DNA of 15,049 nt from assembly GCA_900550645.1 (NCBI GenBank), contig URTA01000059.1:1-15049 (forward strand), read 5' to 3'. The translations under genes and the position numbers were made by a program. Shown here in pieces: positions 1 through 6,352 of the stretch. Position 1 is the stretch's first letter; every line of letters begins with the position of its first letter. The notes under the pieces were generated by a model. That model saw only the letters and a list, made by a program, of their open reading frames with translations. It did no database searches and had not been told where the DNA came from. The DNA is from an uncultured Porphyromonadaceae bacterium. Lineage in GTDB: Bacteria; Bacteroidota; Bacteroidia; Bacteroidales; Muribaculaceae.

Positions 1-447
1 ATCAGCCCTTTTTCCTTGCCGCCTCCCTGAAATGTTTAGCGGACAGTAATAGTCTTCAAGTTTTACCTCAGATTCTGTCCTGTCAGGTGCTTCTACAATG
101 AATTTGGGCTTGTATTCGTTGTAATAACTTGATTTATAGGTCGTGAATTGTACATCCTTTATAGAATACCCATTCTCAAGAGGAATTTTTTTCACTGTCC
201 CCATGTACTCCCATGTAAACATTCCAAGCATTACTGCGCTGGTGTTGACATAGCTCCCATTTTTCCACTTTCTGTTCCCGAAGACTATCAAATATTCGAA
301 GTATTTGAGGTTGGCGAATGACAAAAATTCTGCGTAAGTCGCCTTGCCATTAGTTATGAATAGATAGGATGGCTCTTTTGTCGCTTCGTTAAGTTCGTTG
401 ATTGTCTTGATTCTTTCTTTGAATCTGTTTAGTTCGTCTATGGTCAT
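1..447 (-). CDS. Hypothetical protein, C-terminus cut by the window edge
   Basis: The minus-strand frame is open from an ATG at 445-447 to base 1 with no stop, giving 149 residues of an incomplete protein. I do not recognise the family. The N-terminus (MTIDELNRFKERIKTINELN) is charged and looks helical. The rest is rich in Tyr, Phe and Trp with alternating hydrophobic residues (for example KYFEYLIVFGNRKWKNGSY at about residues 49-67), which suggests a mixed alpha/beta soluble domain. No signal peptide, membrane segment or catalytic motif is visible. The start is preceded by an A/C-rich stretch without a Shine-Dalgarno site, as is usual in Bacteroidota. The gene is visibly more AT-rich than guaA and the genes beyond it, which fits accessory or transferred DNA. 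A perfect 8-bp inverted repeat lies 17 bases upstream. I am confident that it is coding and have no evidence for a function. Confidence 0.75.
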   Translation of the reverse strand, partial: MTIDELNRFKERIKTINELNEATKEPSYLFITNGKATYAEFLSFANLKYFEYLIVFGNRKWKNGSYVNTSAVMLGMFTWEYMGTVKKIPLENGYSIKDVQFTTYKSSYYNEYKPKFIVEAPDRTESEVKLEDYYCPLNISGRRQGKRAD

Positions 448-463
448 GTTTGTTTTGTTTGTT

Positions 464-484
464 GTGAACGGGGTGGCCGTTCAC
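464..484. repeat. 8-bp inverted repeat upstream of the left-edge gene
   Basis: GTGAACGG (464-471) and CCGTTCAC (477-484) are perfect inverted repeats separated by five bases. The element lies just upstream of the minus-strand gene starting at 447. It could be an operator-like palindrome or a leader hairpin of that gene. There is no T-run on either side, so a terminator is unlikely. Confidence 0.55.
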
Positions 485-553
485 GGCATACGGTTTTGGT
501 GCCTTATAAATTCCCGGATTCAGGCGGTTATACGAAAAAAGCGCAGGAATCTG

Positions 554-561
554 TATCTTTG
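554..561 (+). promoter_or_regulatory. Bacteroidota -7-like box facing the structured element
   Basis: TATCTTTG matches the TAnnTTTG -7 consensus on the plus strand. It lies ten bases before the first hairpin arm of the structured element (571), the expected spacing for a transcript starting near 565. No TTG lies at the expected 19-21-base distance upstream, so the -33 box is missing or degenerate. The call is tentative. Confidence 0.35.
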
Positions 562-570
562 CCGTCCTTC

Positions 571-849
571 ATACAGTGGCTTCTCGCATTGCCATTTGGA
601 GTTGGACGACAATGCAGAGAGCCTACGCTGTATATGTATCCGACAGAACAGGCGACATTCCTCGCGGAGTGTCTGTCCGTTGAATTACATACCAACTGGC
701 ATCCATCATTGTCTTATCCTTGACTCCAAATGAAATTTTGCGAGAATTTCTGTATATCAAGAATAAGCGTAAGATAAACGCTTCAATATTTATGTCTGCA
801 AGCGTGCTGCGGCTCGTGAGAGCCTCGCCACACTTACAATCGCAAAATT
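571..849. ncRNA. Candidate structured RNA with pseudoknot; strand unresolved
   Basis: No convincing protein gene lies here, but complementary segments are dense. Arms ATACAG (571-576) and CTGTAT (628-633) enclose a bulged stem of GGC, TCTC and GCATTG (578-591) against CAATGC, GAGA and GCC (610-623). Loop bases 593-602 are perfectly complementary over 10 bp to 723-732, a pseudoknot. GACATTCC (654-661) faces GGAGTGTC (666-673) across a TCGC loop. ACGCTT (778-783) can pair with AAGCGT at 765-770 or at 800-805. GGCTC-GTGA-GAGCC lies at 811-824. AATTTTGCGA (734-743) pairs with TCGCAAAATT (840-849). Promoter-like motifs face inward from both ends. The 654-673 stem has a wobble that works only in plus-strand RNA. 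The minus strand has the better promoter, and GNRA-type loops appear once on each strand. It could be a free small RNA (plus) or a long structured leader of the left-edge gene (minus). It lacks recognisable tmRNA, RNase P or SRP RNA core sequences. Confidence 0.45.
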
Positions 850-874
850 ACAACCAAATTTCCGCTCCGCCAAA
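843..874 (-). promoter_or_regulatory. Minus-strand promoter reading into the structured element
   Basis: Read on the minus strand, TTTG (871-874) is followed after 20 bases by TAATTTTG (843-850), a full match to the Bacteroidota -33/-7 pattern. Transcription would begin near 839 and run through the structured element toward the left-edge gene at 447, giving a leader of roughly 390 bases. The -7 box overlaps one arm (840-849) of the long-range inverted repeat. Confidence 0.5.
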
Positions 875-902
875 TATTTAACGTTTGACGGACGCATCGG
901 GG

Positions 903-938
903 TTCTCGGAGAGCTCAGAGTACTCGGAGAACTCCGAG
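903..938. repeat. Four 9-bp units with palindromic CTCNGAG core
   Basis: Units at 903-911, 912-920, 921-929 and 930-938 each have the form NNCTCNGAG (cores CTCGGAG, CTCAGAG, CTCGGAG, CTCCGAG). The period is exactly 9 bases and each core is an imperfect palindrome, so the array reads similarly on both strands. It lies between the guaA terminator and the structured element, outside any credible gene. The 9-base period makes translations look like Ser-Glu-X repeats, which I regard as spurious coding. Confidence 0.6.
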
Positions 939-970
939 GAGGGGGAGAGGCATAAGCCAAAACGAAGCAG

Positions 971-1000
971 AGGGGACTGCGGCGTGTGTCGCAGCCCCCT
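971..1000 (-). terminator. Terminator hairpin after guaA
   Basis: GGGG-A-CTGCG (972-981) faces CGCAG-CCCC (990-998) across an 8-base loop, a strong GC stem with one bulged A, 27 bases beyond the guaA stop. On the minus strand it is followed by a modest T-rich stretch (CTTCGTTTTGG), so it is a plausible intrinsic terminator for the operon. The U-tract is interrupted, and the hairpin could also stop transcripts arriving from the left. Confidence 0.6.
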
Positions 1001-1026
1001 GGGTATTTCGGGTCGGGGAGCAGGGA

Positions 1027-2553
1027 TTATTCCCACTCGATGGTCGATGGCGGCTTTGAGGAGATGTCGTAGACTACGCGGTTCACGCCGCGTACCTTGC
1101 GGATTATCTGGTTGCTGACATCTGCGAGGAAGTCGTGCGGCAGGTGGCTCCATGTGGCTGTCATGCCGTCGGTGGAGTTGACGGCACGCAGCGCGACGAC
1201 ATTCTCGTATGTGCGTTCGTCGCCCATCACGCCTACGGAGCGTATAGGCAGCAGTATCGTGCCGGCTTGCCATACCTTGTCATACAGGCCGTAGTCGCGC
1301 AGCCCCTGTATGTAGATGTGGTCGGCCTCCTGAAGTATGCGTACTTTCTCGGGGGTTATGTCGCCGAGTATGCGCACTCCCAGTCCGGGACCGGGGAATG
1401 GGTGACGGCCGATGAGTGTCTGTGAGATGCCGAGTGCGCGTCCCACGCGGCGCACTTCGTCCTTGAAGAGGAGGCGCAGCGGCTCGACGAGTTTGAGGGA
1501 CATCTTTTCGGGCAGTCCGCCTACGTTGTGGTGGCTCTTGATGGTCATGCCGGTTATCGAGAGCGACTCGATAACGTCGGGGTATATCGTGCCTTGGGCG
1601 AGCCATTTGATGTCTTTCAGTTTCTTTGCCTCGCGGTCGAATATGTCGATAAAGCCCTTGCCGATGATTTTGCGTTTCTGCTCGGGGTCGGTCACGTCTT
1701 CGAGGGCGCGGTAGAAATGCTCCTTGGCGTCCACGCCTATCACGTTCAGTCCCATGTCGGCGGTGTAGCTGCGCAGCACGTCCTCAAACTCGTGGTATCG
1801 CAACAGGCCGTTGTCAACGAATATGCAGGTGAGGCGGTCGCCGATAGCGCGGTTGAGCAATACTGCAGCGACAGTCGAGTCCACGCCGCCGGAAAGGGCG
1901 AGGACCACATGGTCATCGCCGAGCTGCTCGCGCAGTGACTGCACCGTAGAGTCGATGAACGAGTCGGGTGTCCATGTCCCGGCGGAGCGGCAAATTTCGT
2001 TGACGAAGTTTGAGAGGAGCTTCATGCCGTCCTCGCTGTGGTACACTTCGGGGTGGAACTGCACGCCCCATGTCTGCTCGCCGTCTATGCGGAAGGCTGC
2101 GTTGGCGACATCAGCTGTCGAGCCGACGTTGCGGAAATTGCATGGCGTAGAGACTATTGAGTCGCCGTGGCTCATCCACACGACAGAGTTGTCGCGCACG
2201 CCGTGCATCAGCTTGTCGCTGTCGTCATGGTTTACGAGGTGAGCCTTGCCGTACTCGCGTGTGTCTGTCGAGGCGACGGTGCCGCCGGCGGTCTTGGCGA
2301 GGTACTGTGCGCCGTAGCAGATGCCCAGGAGCGGGTATTCGCCGCGCAGGGGGCGCAGGTCTATCTGGCACGCCTTAGGGTCGTTGACAGAGTAGGGGCT
2401 GCCGGAGATTATCACGCCGATAATCCCCTTGCGCTCTGCCGGGAACTTGTTGTAAGGGACGATTTCGCAATAGGTGTTCAGCTCGCGTATTCGGCGGGCG
2501 ATGAGTTGCGTGTATTGCGAACCGCAATCTAATATTATAATTGTCTGCTGCAT
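1027..2553 (-). CDS. guaA: GMP synthase (glutamine-hydrolysing)
   Basis: The 508-residue protein has the full length expected of a two-domain bacterial GMP synthase, which converts XMP, ATP and glutamine to GMP in the cytoplasm. The class I glutamine amidotransferase domain covers about residues 1-190. Its nucleophile is Cys79 in GICYGAQ, with His167 and Glu169 in VQFHPEV. The ATP-pyrophosphatase domain follows, with the P-loop SGGVDS at 221-226. The C-terminal dimerisation region includes GRHPFPGPGLGVRILG and ends in the family signature KPPSTIEWE. The gene starts 19 bases after the stop of the antiporter gene and is probably its operon partner; no separate promoter is obvious in the gap. 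A terminator hairpin follows the stop. No key residue is missing, and I consider the identification secure. Its pairing with ion-transport genes is unusual and may only be positional. Confidence 0.97.
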   Translation of the reverse strand: MQQTIIILDCGSQYTQLIARRIRELNTYCEIVPYNKFPAERKGIIGVIISGSPYSVNDPKACQIDLRPLRGEYPLLGICYGAQYLAKTAGGTVASTDTREYGKAHLVNHDDSDKLMHGVRDNSVVWMSHGDSIVSTPCNFRNVGSTADVANAAFRIDGEQTWGVQFHPEVYHSEDGMKLLSNFVNEICRSAGTWTPDSFIDSTVQSLREQLGDDHVVLALSGGVDSTVAAVLLNRAIGDRLTCIFVDNGLLRYHEFEDVLRSYTADMGLNVIGVDAKEHFYRALEDVTDPEQKRKIIGKGFIDIFDREAKKLKDIKWLAQGTIYPDVIESLSITGMTIKSHHNVGGLPEKMSLKLVEPLRLLFKDEVRRVGRALGISQTLIGRHPFPGPGLGVRILGDITPEKVRILQEADHIYIQGLRDYGLYDKVWQAGTILLPIRSVGVMGDERTYENVVALRAVNSTDGMTATWSHLPHDFLADVSNQIIRKVRGVNRVVYDISSKPPSTIEWE

Positions 2554-2572
2554 ATATGGTTTATGTATGCTG

Positions 2573-4939
2573 TTATTTCATTTTCTTGAACTGGCTCTCG
2601 TCGCCGACCACCCAAATCAGGTCGCCGGCACGCAGCACAGTGTCTGGCTGCGGGTTGACAAACTCGCCGTCGGCACGCTGCACCTTGACGATGATGCAAT
2701 AGTAGTCCTCGCGTATGTTGGTCTGTGCCAGCGGCTTGCCGACGATAGGCGACGAGGTTGTCAGGCGTATGCTGCGCAGCGACACTTCGGGCTGCTTGAC
2801 ATCGAGCTTGGTGTATGCTTTCTCCACGAGTTCCAGCTCGTCGTTGAGGTGCTTTATCTGGTCGTCAGTTCCGATTACGCCGAGTATGTCGCCGGGGAAA
2901 ATGCGGGCGTCGGAGGAGGGGAGCGGCATCATCAGATGTCCGCGCTGTATGCTCGATATGCTCACGCCGAAGTCCTTGCGAAGTCCCGAATCGCGCAGCC
3001 GGTCGCCTACGAAGGGTGAGTTGGGGCTGACCTCGATGTATGCCTGGTGCAGGTCGTCAACGATGTTGTTGTTTGTCCCGAAACGGGTGTTTTCGCGTAT
3101 GTTGAGGTTGTCAATGAACTTCTGCTCCAGCGAGTCGTAGCGCGTTTTGAAGCTTTTGGAGGCGAAGAGGGCGATGAGCAGGAATGCGACCACGCCGACT
3201 ATCCAGCCGATTGTCGATGTGTAGGAGAATGACACGAATGCGACGAGGAACAGCAGGCCGAGTATGCAGCGGATTATCCGCATGGCTATTACCGGCACTT
3301 GGTAGCGCGTGTCATCCTTGCTGACCGACTTGCGCAGCTGGGGCGACATCACCGCGCCGCGTGTGAGGGCGAATATGAACGGCGCCATGACCAGCAGCGA
3401 TGCTGCCACGCAGACTATCTTGCCGGTGCTTTCGCCGAGGTACTTGGCGCACAGCGGGTCGATATACTGCCGCGAAACGAGTATGATTGCTATGAGTATG
3501 ACGGAGTAAAGCACGATGCGCGACACGTTGGAGACGAGTATCTCCTTCCATGCGCCGCGAGTGTCGTCTGCCTCGGACTGCTCTGCGGAGTATCGCGTCA
3601 GCAGCGAGCGCATACGTTCCGGCAGGTGCTTTTCCACCCAGCCGTAGACTGGGTCGGCCATCTTGATGAAATATGGCGTGGTGAAAATTGTTATCACCGA
3701 TACGGCGACAATGATAGGGTAGAGCGAGGCTTCAAGCACGCCGAGCGACATGCCGAGCGAGGCGATGATGAACGAGAACTCGCCCACCTGCGTCAGCGTG
3801 AAACCGCTCTGCAGCGCGACCTTGAGCGTCTGGCCGGTCACGAGCATGCCGATAGTGCCGAACAGTATCATGCCGGCTATCACCACCACTGCGAGCAGCA
3901 GTATCTGTCCCCAGTACTGTGCTATAATTTCGGGCTGCACCATCATGCCGACGGAGATGAAGAACACTGCGCCGAACAGGTCTTTGACGGGCTGCACCAC
4001 CTTCTCGATGCGTTCTGCCGCCATGGTGCCGGCGAGTATGGAGCCGAGGACGAATGCGCCGAGCTCGAGCGAGAAGCCGCACATCACGGAGAATATCGCC
4101 ATGGCGAAGCACAGTCCAAGCGAGCATACCAGCAGGGTCTCGTCGTTGAGCATGGAGCGTGCCTTTGAGAGAAACGACGGCAGCACATACACGCCGACCA
4201 AGAACCATATTATCAGGAAGAACACGAGTTTGCCGACGGCAAACAGCAGTTCTGACCCCTCGACTGTGCCGACGGCTATCGAGGACAGCAGCACGAGCAT
4301 AAGGACGGCGAACAGGTCCTCAATGATGAGCAACGCCAATACCATCGAGGCGAATTTCTTCTGCCGCAAGCCCAAGTCGGTCAACGCTTTGAGGATTATG
4401 GTGGTGGACGACATCGAAATCATGCCGCCGAGGAAGATGCAGTTTATCGTGTCGAGATGCAGCAGACGGCCAACGCCGAAGCCGGCAAACGTCATTCCCG
4501 TAATAATAATCAGTGCGGTAATTATGGCTGAACTGCCGCTGTTTATCAGCTTCTTGTAGCTGAACTCCAGTCCGAGTGTGAACATGATGACCACGATGCC
4601 CACCTGCGCCCACACCTCGATGTTCTCGAGGTTGGAGATTGAGGGGAGGTAGAGGAAGTTGGGGCTTGCGAGGAAGCCGGCGATGATGTATCCAAGCACT
4701 ACAGGCTGTTTCAGCTTCTTGCAGATTATTGTGACTATCGCCCCGAGGAGTAGGACGAAGCCGAGGTCGCCTACCAGGCCGTTGACGGTGTGTTCGGTAG
4801 AGTGTTCCTCAGTTTTGCCGGCTGTCTCGGTGACGGCATTCTGGCGGCTGTCTTGCTGCGGCGCAGCGGCAATGGCAGTTGCCCACGCCGCGAGGGGCAG
4901 GGTCAATGCTGTTGCAAGTCGTTTGGTGTTGTCGTTCAT
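2573..4939 (-). CDS. CPA2-family cation:proton antiporter with two RCK_C domains
   Basis: This 788-residue inner-membrane protein begins with a hydrophobic, signal-peptide-like segment (about residues 8-26) and a polar stretch. The Na+/H+ exchanger (KefB-like) transmembrane domain then covers about 55-430. Family landmarks are the paired acidic residues in IIEDLFAV (Glu207-Asp208) and the VGEFSF segment (about 385-390). Further hydrophobic segments lie at about 470-488, 508-526, 553-571 and 575-592. The cytoplasmic end holds two RCK_C/TrkA_C-like domains, at about 630-700 and 718-788 (FPGDILGVIGTDDQ; RAGDLIWVVGDESQF). I see no NAD-binding RCK_N domain of the kind found in KefB and KefC. The role is probably K+ or Na+ efflux in exchange for protons, gated by a ligand at the RCK_C domains; the ion and ligand cannot be read from sequence. 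It overlaps the upstream MgtC-like gene by ATGA, implying translational coupling. Confidence 0.9.
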   Translation of the reverse strand: MNDNTKRLATALTLPLAAWATAIAAAPQQDSRQNAVTETAGKTEEHSTEHTVNGLVGDLGFVLLLGAIVTIICKKLKQPVVLGYIIAGFLASPNFLYLPSISNLENIEVWAQVGIVVIMFTLGLEFSYKKLINSGSSAIITALIIITGMTFAGFGVGRLLHLDTINCIFLGGMISMSSTTIILKALTDLGLRQKKFASMVLALLIIEDLFAVLMLVLLSSIAVGTVEGSELLFAVGKLVFFLIIWFLVGVYVLPSFLSKARSMLNDETLLVCSLGLCFAMAIFSVMCGFSLELGAFVLGSILAGTMAAERIEKVVQPVKDLFGAVFFISVGMMVQPEIIAQYWGQILLLAVVVIAGMILFGTIGMLVTGQTLKVALQSGFTLTQVGEFSFIIASLGMSLGVLEASLYPIIVAVSVITIFTTPYFIKMADPVYGWVEKHLPERMRSLLTRYSAEQSEADDTRGAWKEILVSNVSRIVLYSVILIAIILVSRQYIDPLCAKYLGESTGKIVCVAASLLVMAPFIFALTRGAVMSPQLRKSVSKDDTRYQVPVIAMRIIRCILGLLFLVAFVSFSYTSTIGWIVGVVAFLLIALFASKSFKTRYDSLEQKFIDNLNIRENTRFGTNNNIVDDLHQAYIEVSPNSPFVGDRLRDSGLRKDFGVSISSIQRGHLMMPLPSSDARIFPGDILGVIGTDDQIKHLNDELELVEKAYTKLDVKQPEVSLRSIRLTTSSPIVGKPLAQTNIREDYYCIIVKVQRADGEFVNPQPDTVLRAGDLIWVVGDESQFKKMK

Positions 4940-5670
4940 ATATCAGTCTGGCTTGAAAGTGTTATCGAGCGTGTCGGTTCTATGGAGCGCATCTGCTCCA
5001 TGACCGGGAGCAGGTTGCCCTTGGTGGGTATTAGGACCACAAAACTCACCACGGTTGTATCGTGGTCATAGTCGTAGTCAATGTAGAAGGTGGAGAGGTA
5101 TACCTTGTTTTTGCGGAACAGCTGGCGGTACGGGGCTATGTCGCTGACGATGCGGTTGACGGTGACGTTCAGCACCTTGCTTTCCTGCCCGACGTGGCGG
5201 GCTTTCTCGTACCGCTCCACCAGACCGAGTATCACCACGCACATCAACGTAGCTACGATGCTGCACGCATACATGCCCACGCCTACCGCCATGCCGATGA
5301 TTGCCGTTATCCAGATGCCGGCGGCGGTGGTAAGCCCGCGCACAGACCCCTTGTTCTGTATCATCGCGCCGCCGCCGATGAAGCCTACGCCGGTGATGAC
5401 CTGCGCAGCGATACGCGCAGGGTCGCCGTTTTTAAGGCCGAGGTATGCTTGCGGCACATAGATGGAGAGTATCATGGCGAGGCACGCGCCGAGCGACATG
5501 AGCGCGAATGTGCGTATGCCGGCGATCTGCCCCTTGCGCTTGCGTTCATAGCCGACTATCATCCCCAGGGCGATGCTCATGGTCAGTTTGAACACAGAGT
5601 TGACCCACGTCACCTCGAGACTGTTGATGTCAGCAAGGAAAGTATCGAAAAATGACCCGGAATCGAACAT
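4936..5670 (-). CDS. MgtC/SapB family membrane protein
   Basis: This 244-residue protein shows the MgtC/SapB signature: YERKRKGQIAGIRTFALMSL (41-60), the glycine-rich GVGFIGGGAMIQ (94-105) and GLTTAAGIWITAIIGMAVG (112-130). About four or five membrane segments lie between residues 24 and 152. A cytoplasmic tail of about 90 residues follows, resembling the ACT-like C-terminal domain of MgtC. In other bacteria MgtC proteins act in growth under low Mg2+ and modulate ATP synthase or membrane potential; which role applies here is unknown. The gene is first in a transcript with the antiporter (4-bp ATGA overlap) and probably guaA. A promoter-like -7 box ends only five bases before the ATG, so translation may be leaderless. 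An internal Met31 would cut into the first membrane helix, so I keep the first ATG. The grouping suggests a shared role in ion homeostasis. Confidence 0.9.
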   Translation of the reverse strand: MFDSGSFFDTFLADINSLEVTWVNSVFKLTMSIALGMIVGYERKRKGQIAGIRTFALMSLGACLAMILSIYVPQAYLGLKNGDPARIAAQVITGVGFIGGGAMIQNKGSVRGLTTAAGIWITAIIGMAVGVGMYACSIVATLMCVVILGLVERYEKARHVGQESKVLNVTVNRIVSDIAPYRQLFRKNKVYLSTFYIDYDYDHDTTVVSFVVLIPTKGNLLPVMEQMRSIEPTRSITLSSQTDI

Positions 5671-5674
5671 ACCG

Positions 5675-5705
5675 CAAAATTACAAAATTTCCGGCACTTT
5701 CGCAA
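5675..5705 (-). promoter_or_regulatory. Promoter of the mgtC-like/antiporter/guaA operon
   Basis: On the minus strand TTG (5703-5705), a 20-base spacer and TAATTTTG (5675-5682) match the Bacteroidota pattern. Transcription should begin near 5670-5671, essentially at the ATG (5668-5670). The core CGCAAAATTACA also occurs in the promoter near 841-852. Confidence 0.65.
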
Positions 5706-5719
5706 CCGTTCAGCGTGTG

Positions 5720-6328
5720 TCAGGGGATGTCAATCATGCGGTGTGTCTGCAGCGACAGCCGCCAGCGCGGGTCGTCAAGCACGCGCTGCACTGTGCGCCG
5801 CAGGTTTGCCTCTGCCACAGCTGCGTCCTCGACATGACACGGCTGCAGGTACATCAGCGTGTCTTCCCGGCGGCATGCCAGACGGAAATACGGGTCGAGT
5901 GGCTGTCCCAAGTCAACGACTTTTATCTCGTCGGCGTGCTGCGCCAATATAGGCAGGTCACCGCCGTCAGAGCCGCAAATGCCGCTTTTGGGCGATACCG
6001 TCACCCAGTCCAGTCCTTCAGGGAGGGGTCTCGTGCCGTTGGTCTCGATGCAGATGCGTGACCCCGTTCCCTCTTTCAGCGCACTGACGAACTCGCTGTC
6101 TATCCACAGCGACGGCTCGCCGCCGGTGAGTATGGTGAGGGGCGCATGGTGACGCGCTACGTCGGCGATGATTTCAGCATCTGTTATCTCGCGCCCATGC
6201 TGGTGGCTCGTGTCGCAGAAGGGGCAGCGGAGGTTGCAGCCGCTGAAGCGCACGAATACCGACGGCACGCCGGTATTTGCGCCCTCGCCTTGCAGCGAAT
6301 AGAATATCTCGTTGATTTTTCGCGTCAT
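5720..6328 (-). CDS. queE: 7-carboxy-7-deazaguanine synthase
   Basis: QueE is a radical SAM enzyme that converts 6-carboxy-5,6,7,8-tetrahydropterin to 7-carboxy-7-deazaguanine in the queuosine pathway. The 202-residue protein starts with KINEIFYSLQGEGANTGVPS, typical of QueE. It carries the iron-sulfur motif CNLRCPFC (Cys31, Cys35, Cys38), followed by the SAM-binding LTGGEPSL and IETNGTRPLP. The CxxxCxxC spacing is the canonical one, unlike some shorter-spaced QueE variants. It is the last gene of the queF-queC-queD-queE order and starts 24 bases after the queD stop. Its 3' end abuts the next operon's promoter, and I see no terminator hairpin between, so some read-through into the mgtC-like gene is possible. 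Confidence 0.95.
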   Translation of the reverse strand: MTRKINEIFYSLQGEGANTGVPSVFVRFSGCNLRCPFCDTSHQHGREITDAEIIADVARHHAPLTILTGGEPSLWIDSEFVSALKEGTGSRICIETNGTRPLPEGLDWVTVSPKSGICGSDGGDLPILAQHADEIKVVDLGQPLDPYFRLACRREDTLMYLQPCHVEDAAVAEANLRRTVQRVLDDPRWRLSLQTHRMIDIP

Positions 6329-6352
6329 ACGGGAGTCTGGTATCGCTGTCGG

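Noticed and set aside
398..733. Plus-strand open frames of 111 and 75 codons across the structured element
   Set aside because: They are rich in Arg, Cys and Ser with no domain-like pattern, overlap the left-edge gene's start and the RNA stems, and have no fitting promoter before 398.
571..849. Structured element as tmRNA, RNase P RNA, SRP RNA or tRNA
   Set aside because: None of the conserved core sequences of these RNAs that I know is present on either strand.
878..1273. Minus-strand 131-codon frame ending in Ser-Glu-X repeats
   Set aside because: It overlaps the guaA 3' end in another frame, and the repeats are translations of the 9-base non-coding array.
3299..4559. Long plus-strand frames (289 and 269 codons) opposite the antiporter gene
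   Set aside because: They are shadows of a GC-rich gene, with His/Arg/Glu-rich or Ser/Thr/Pro-rich composition and no domain motifs.
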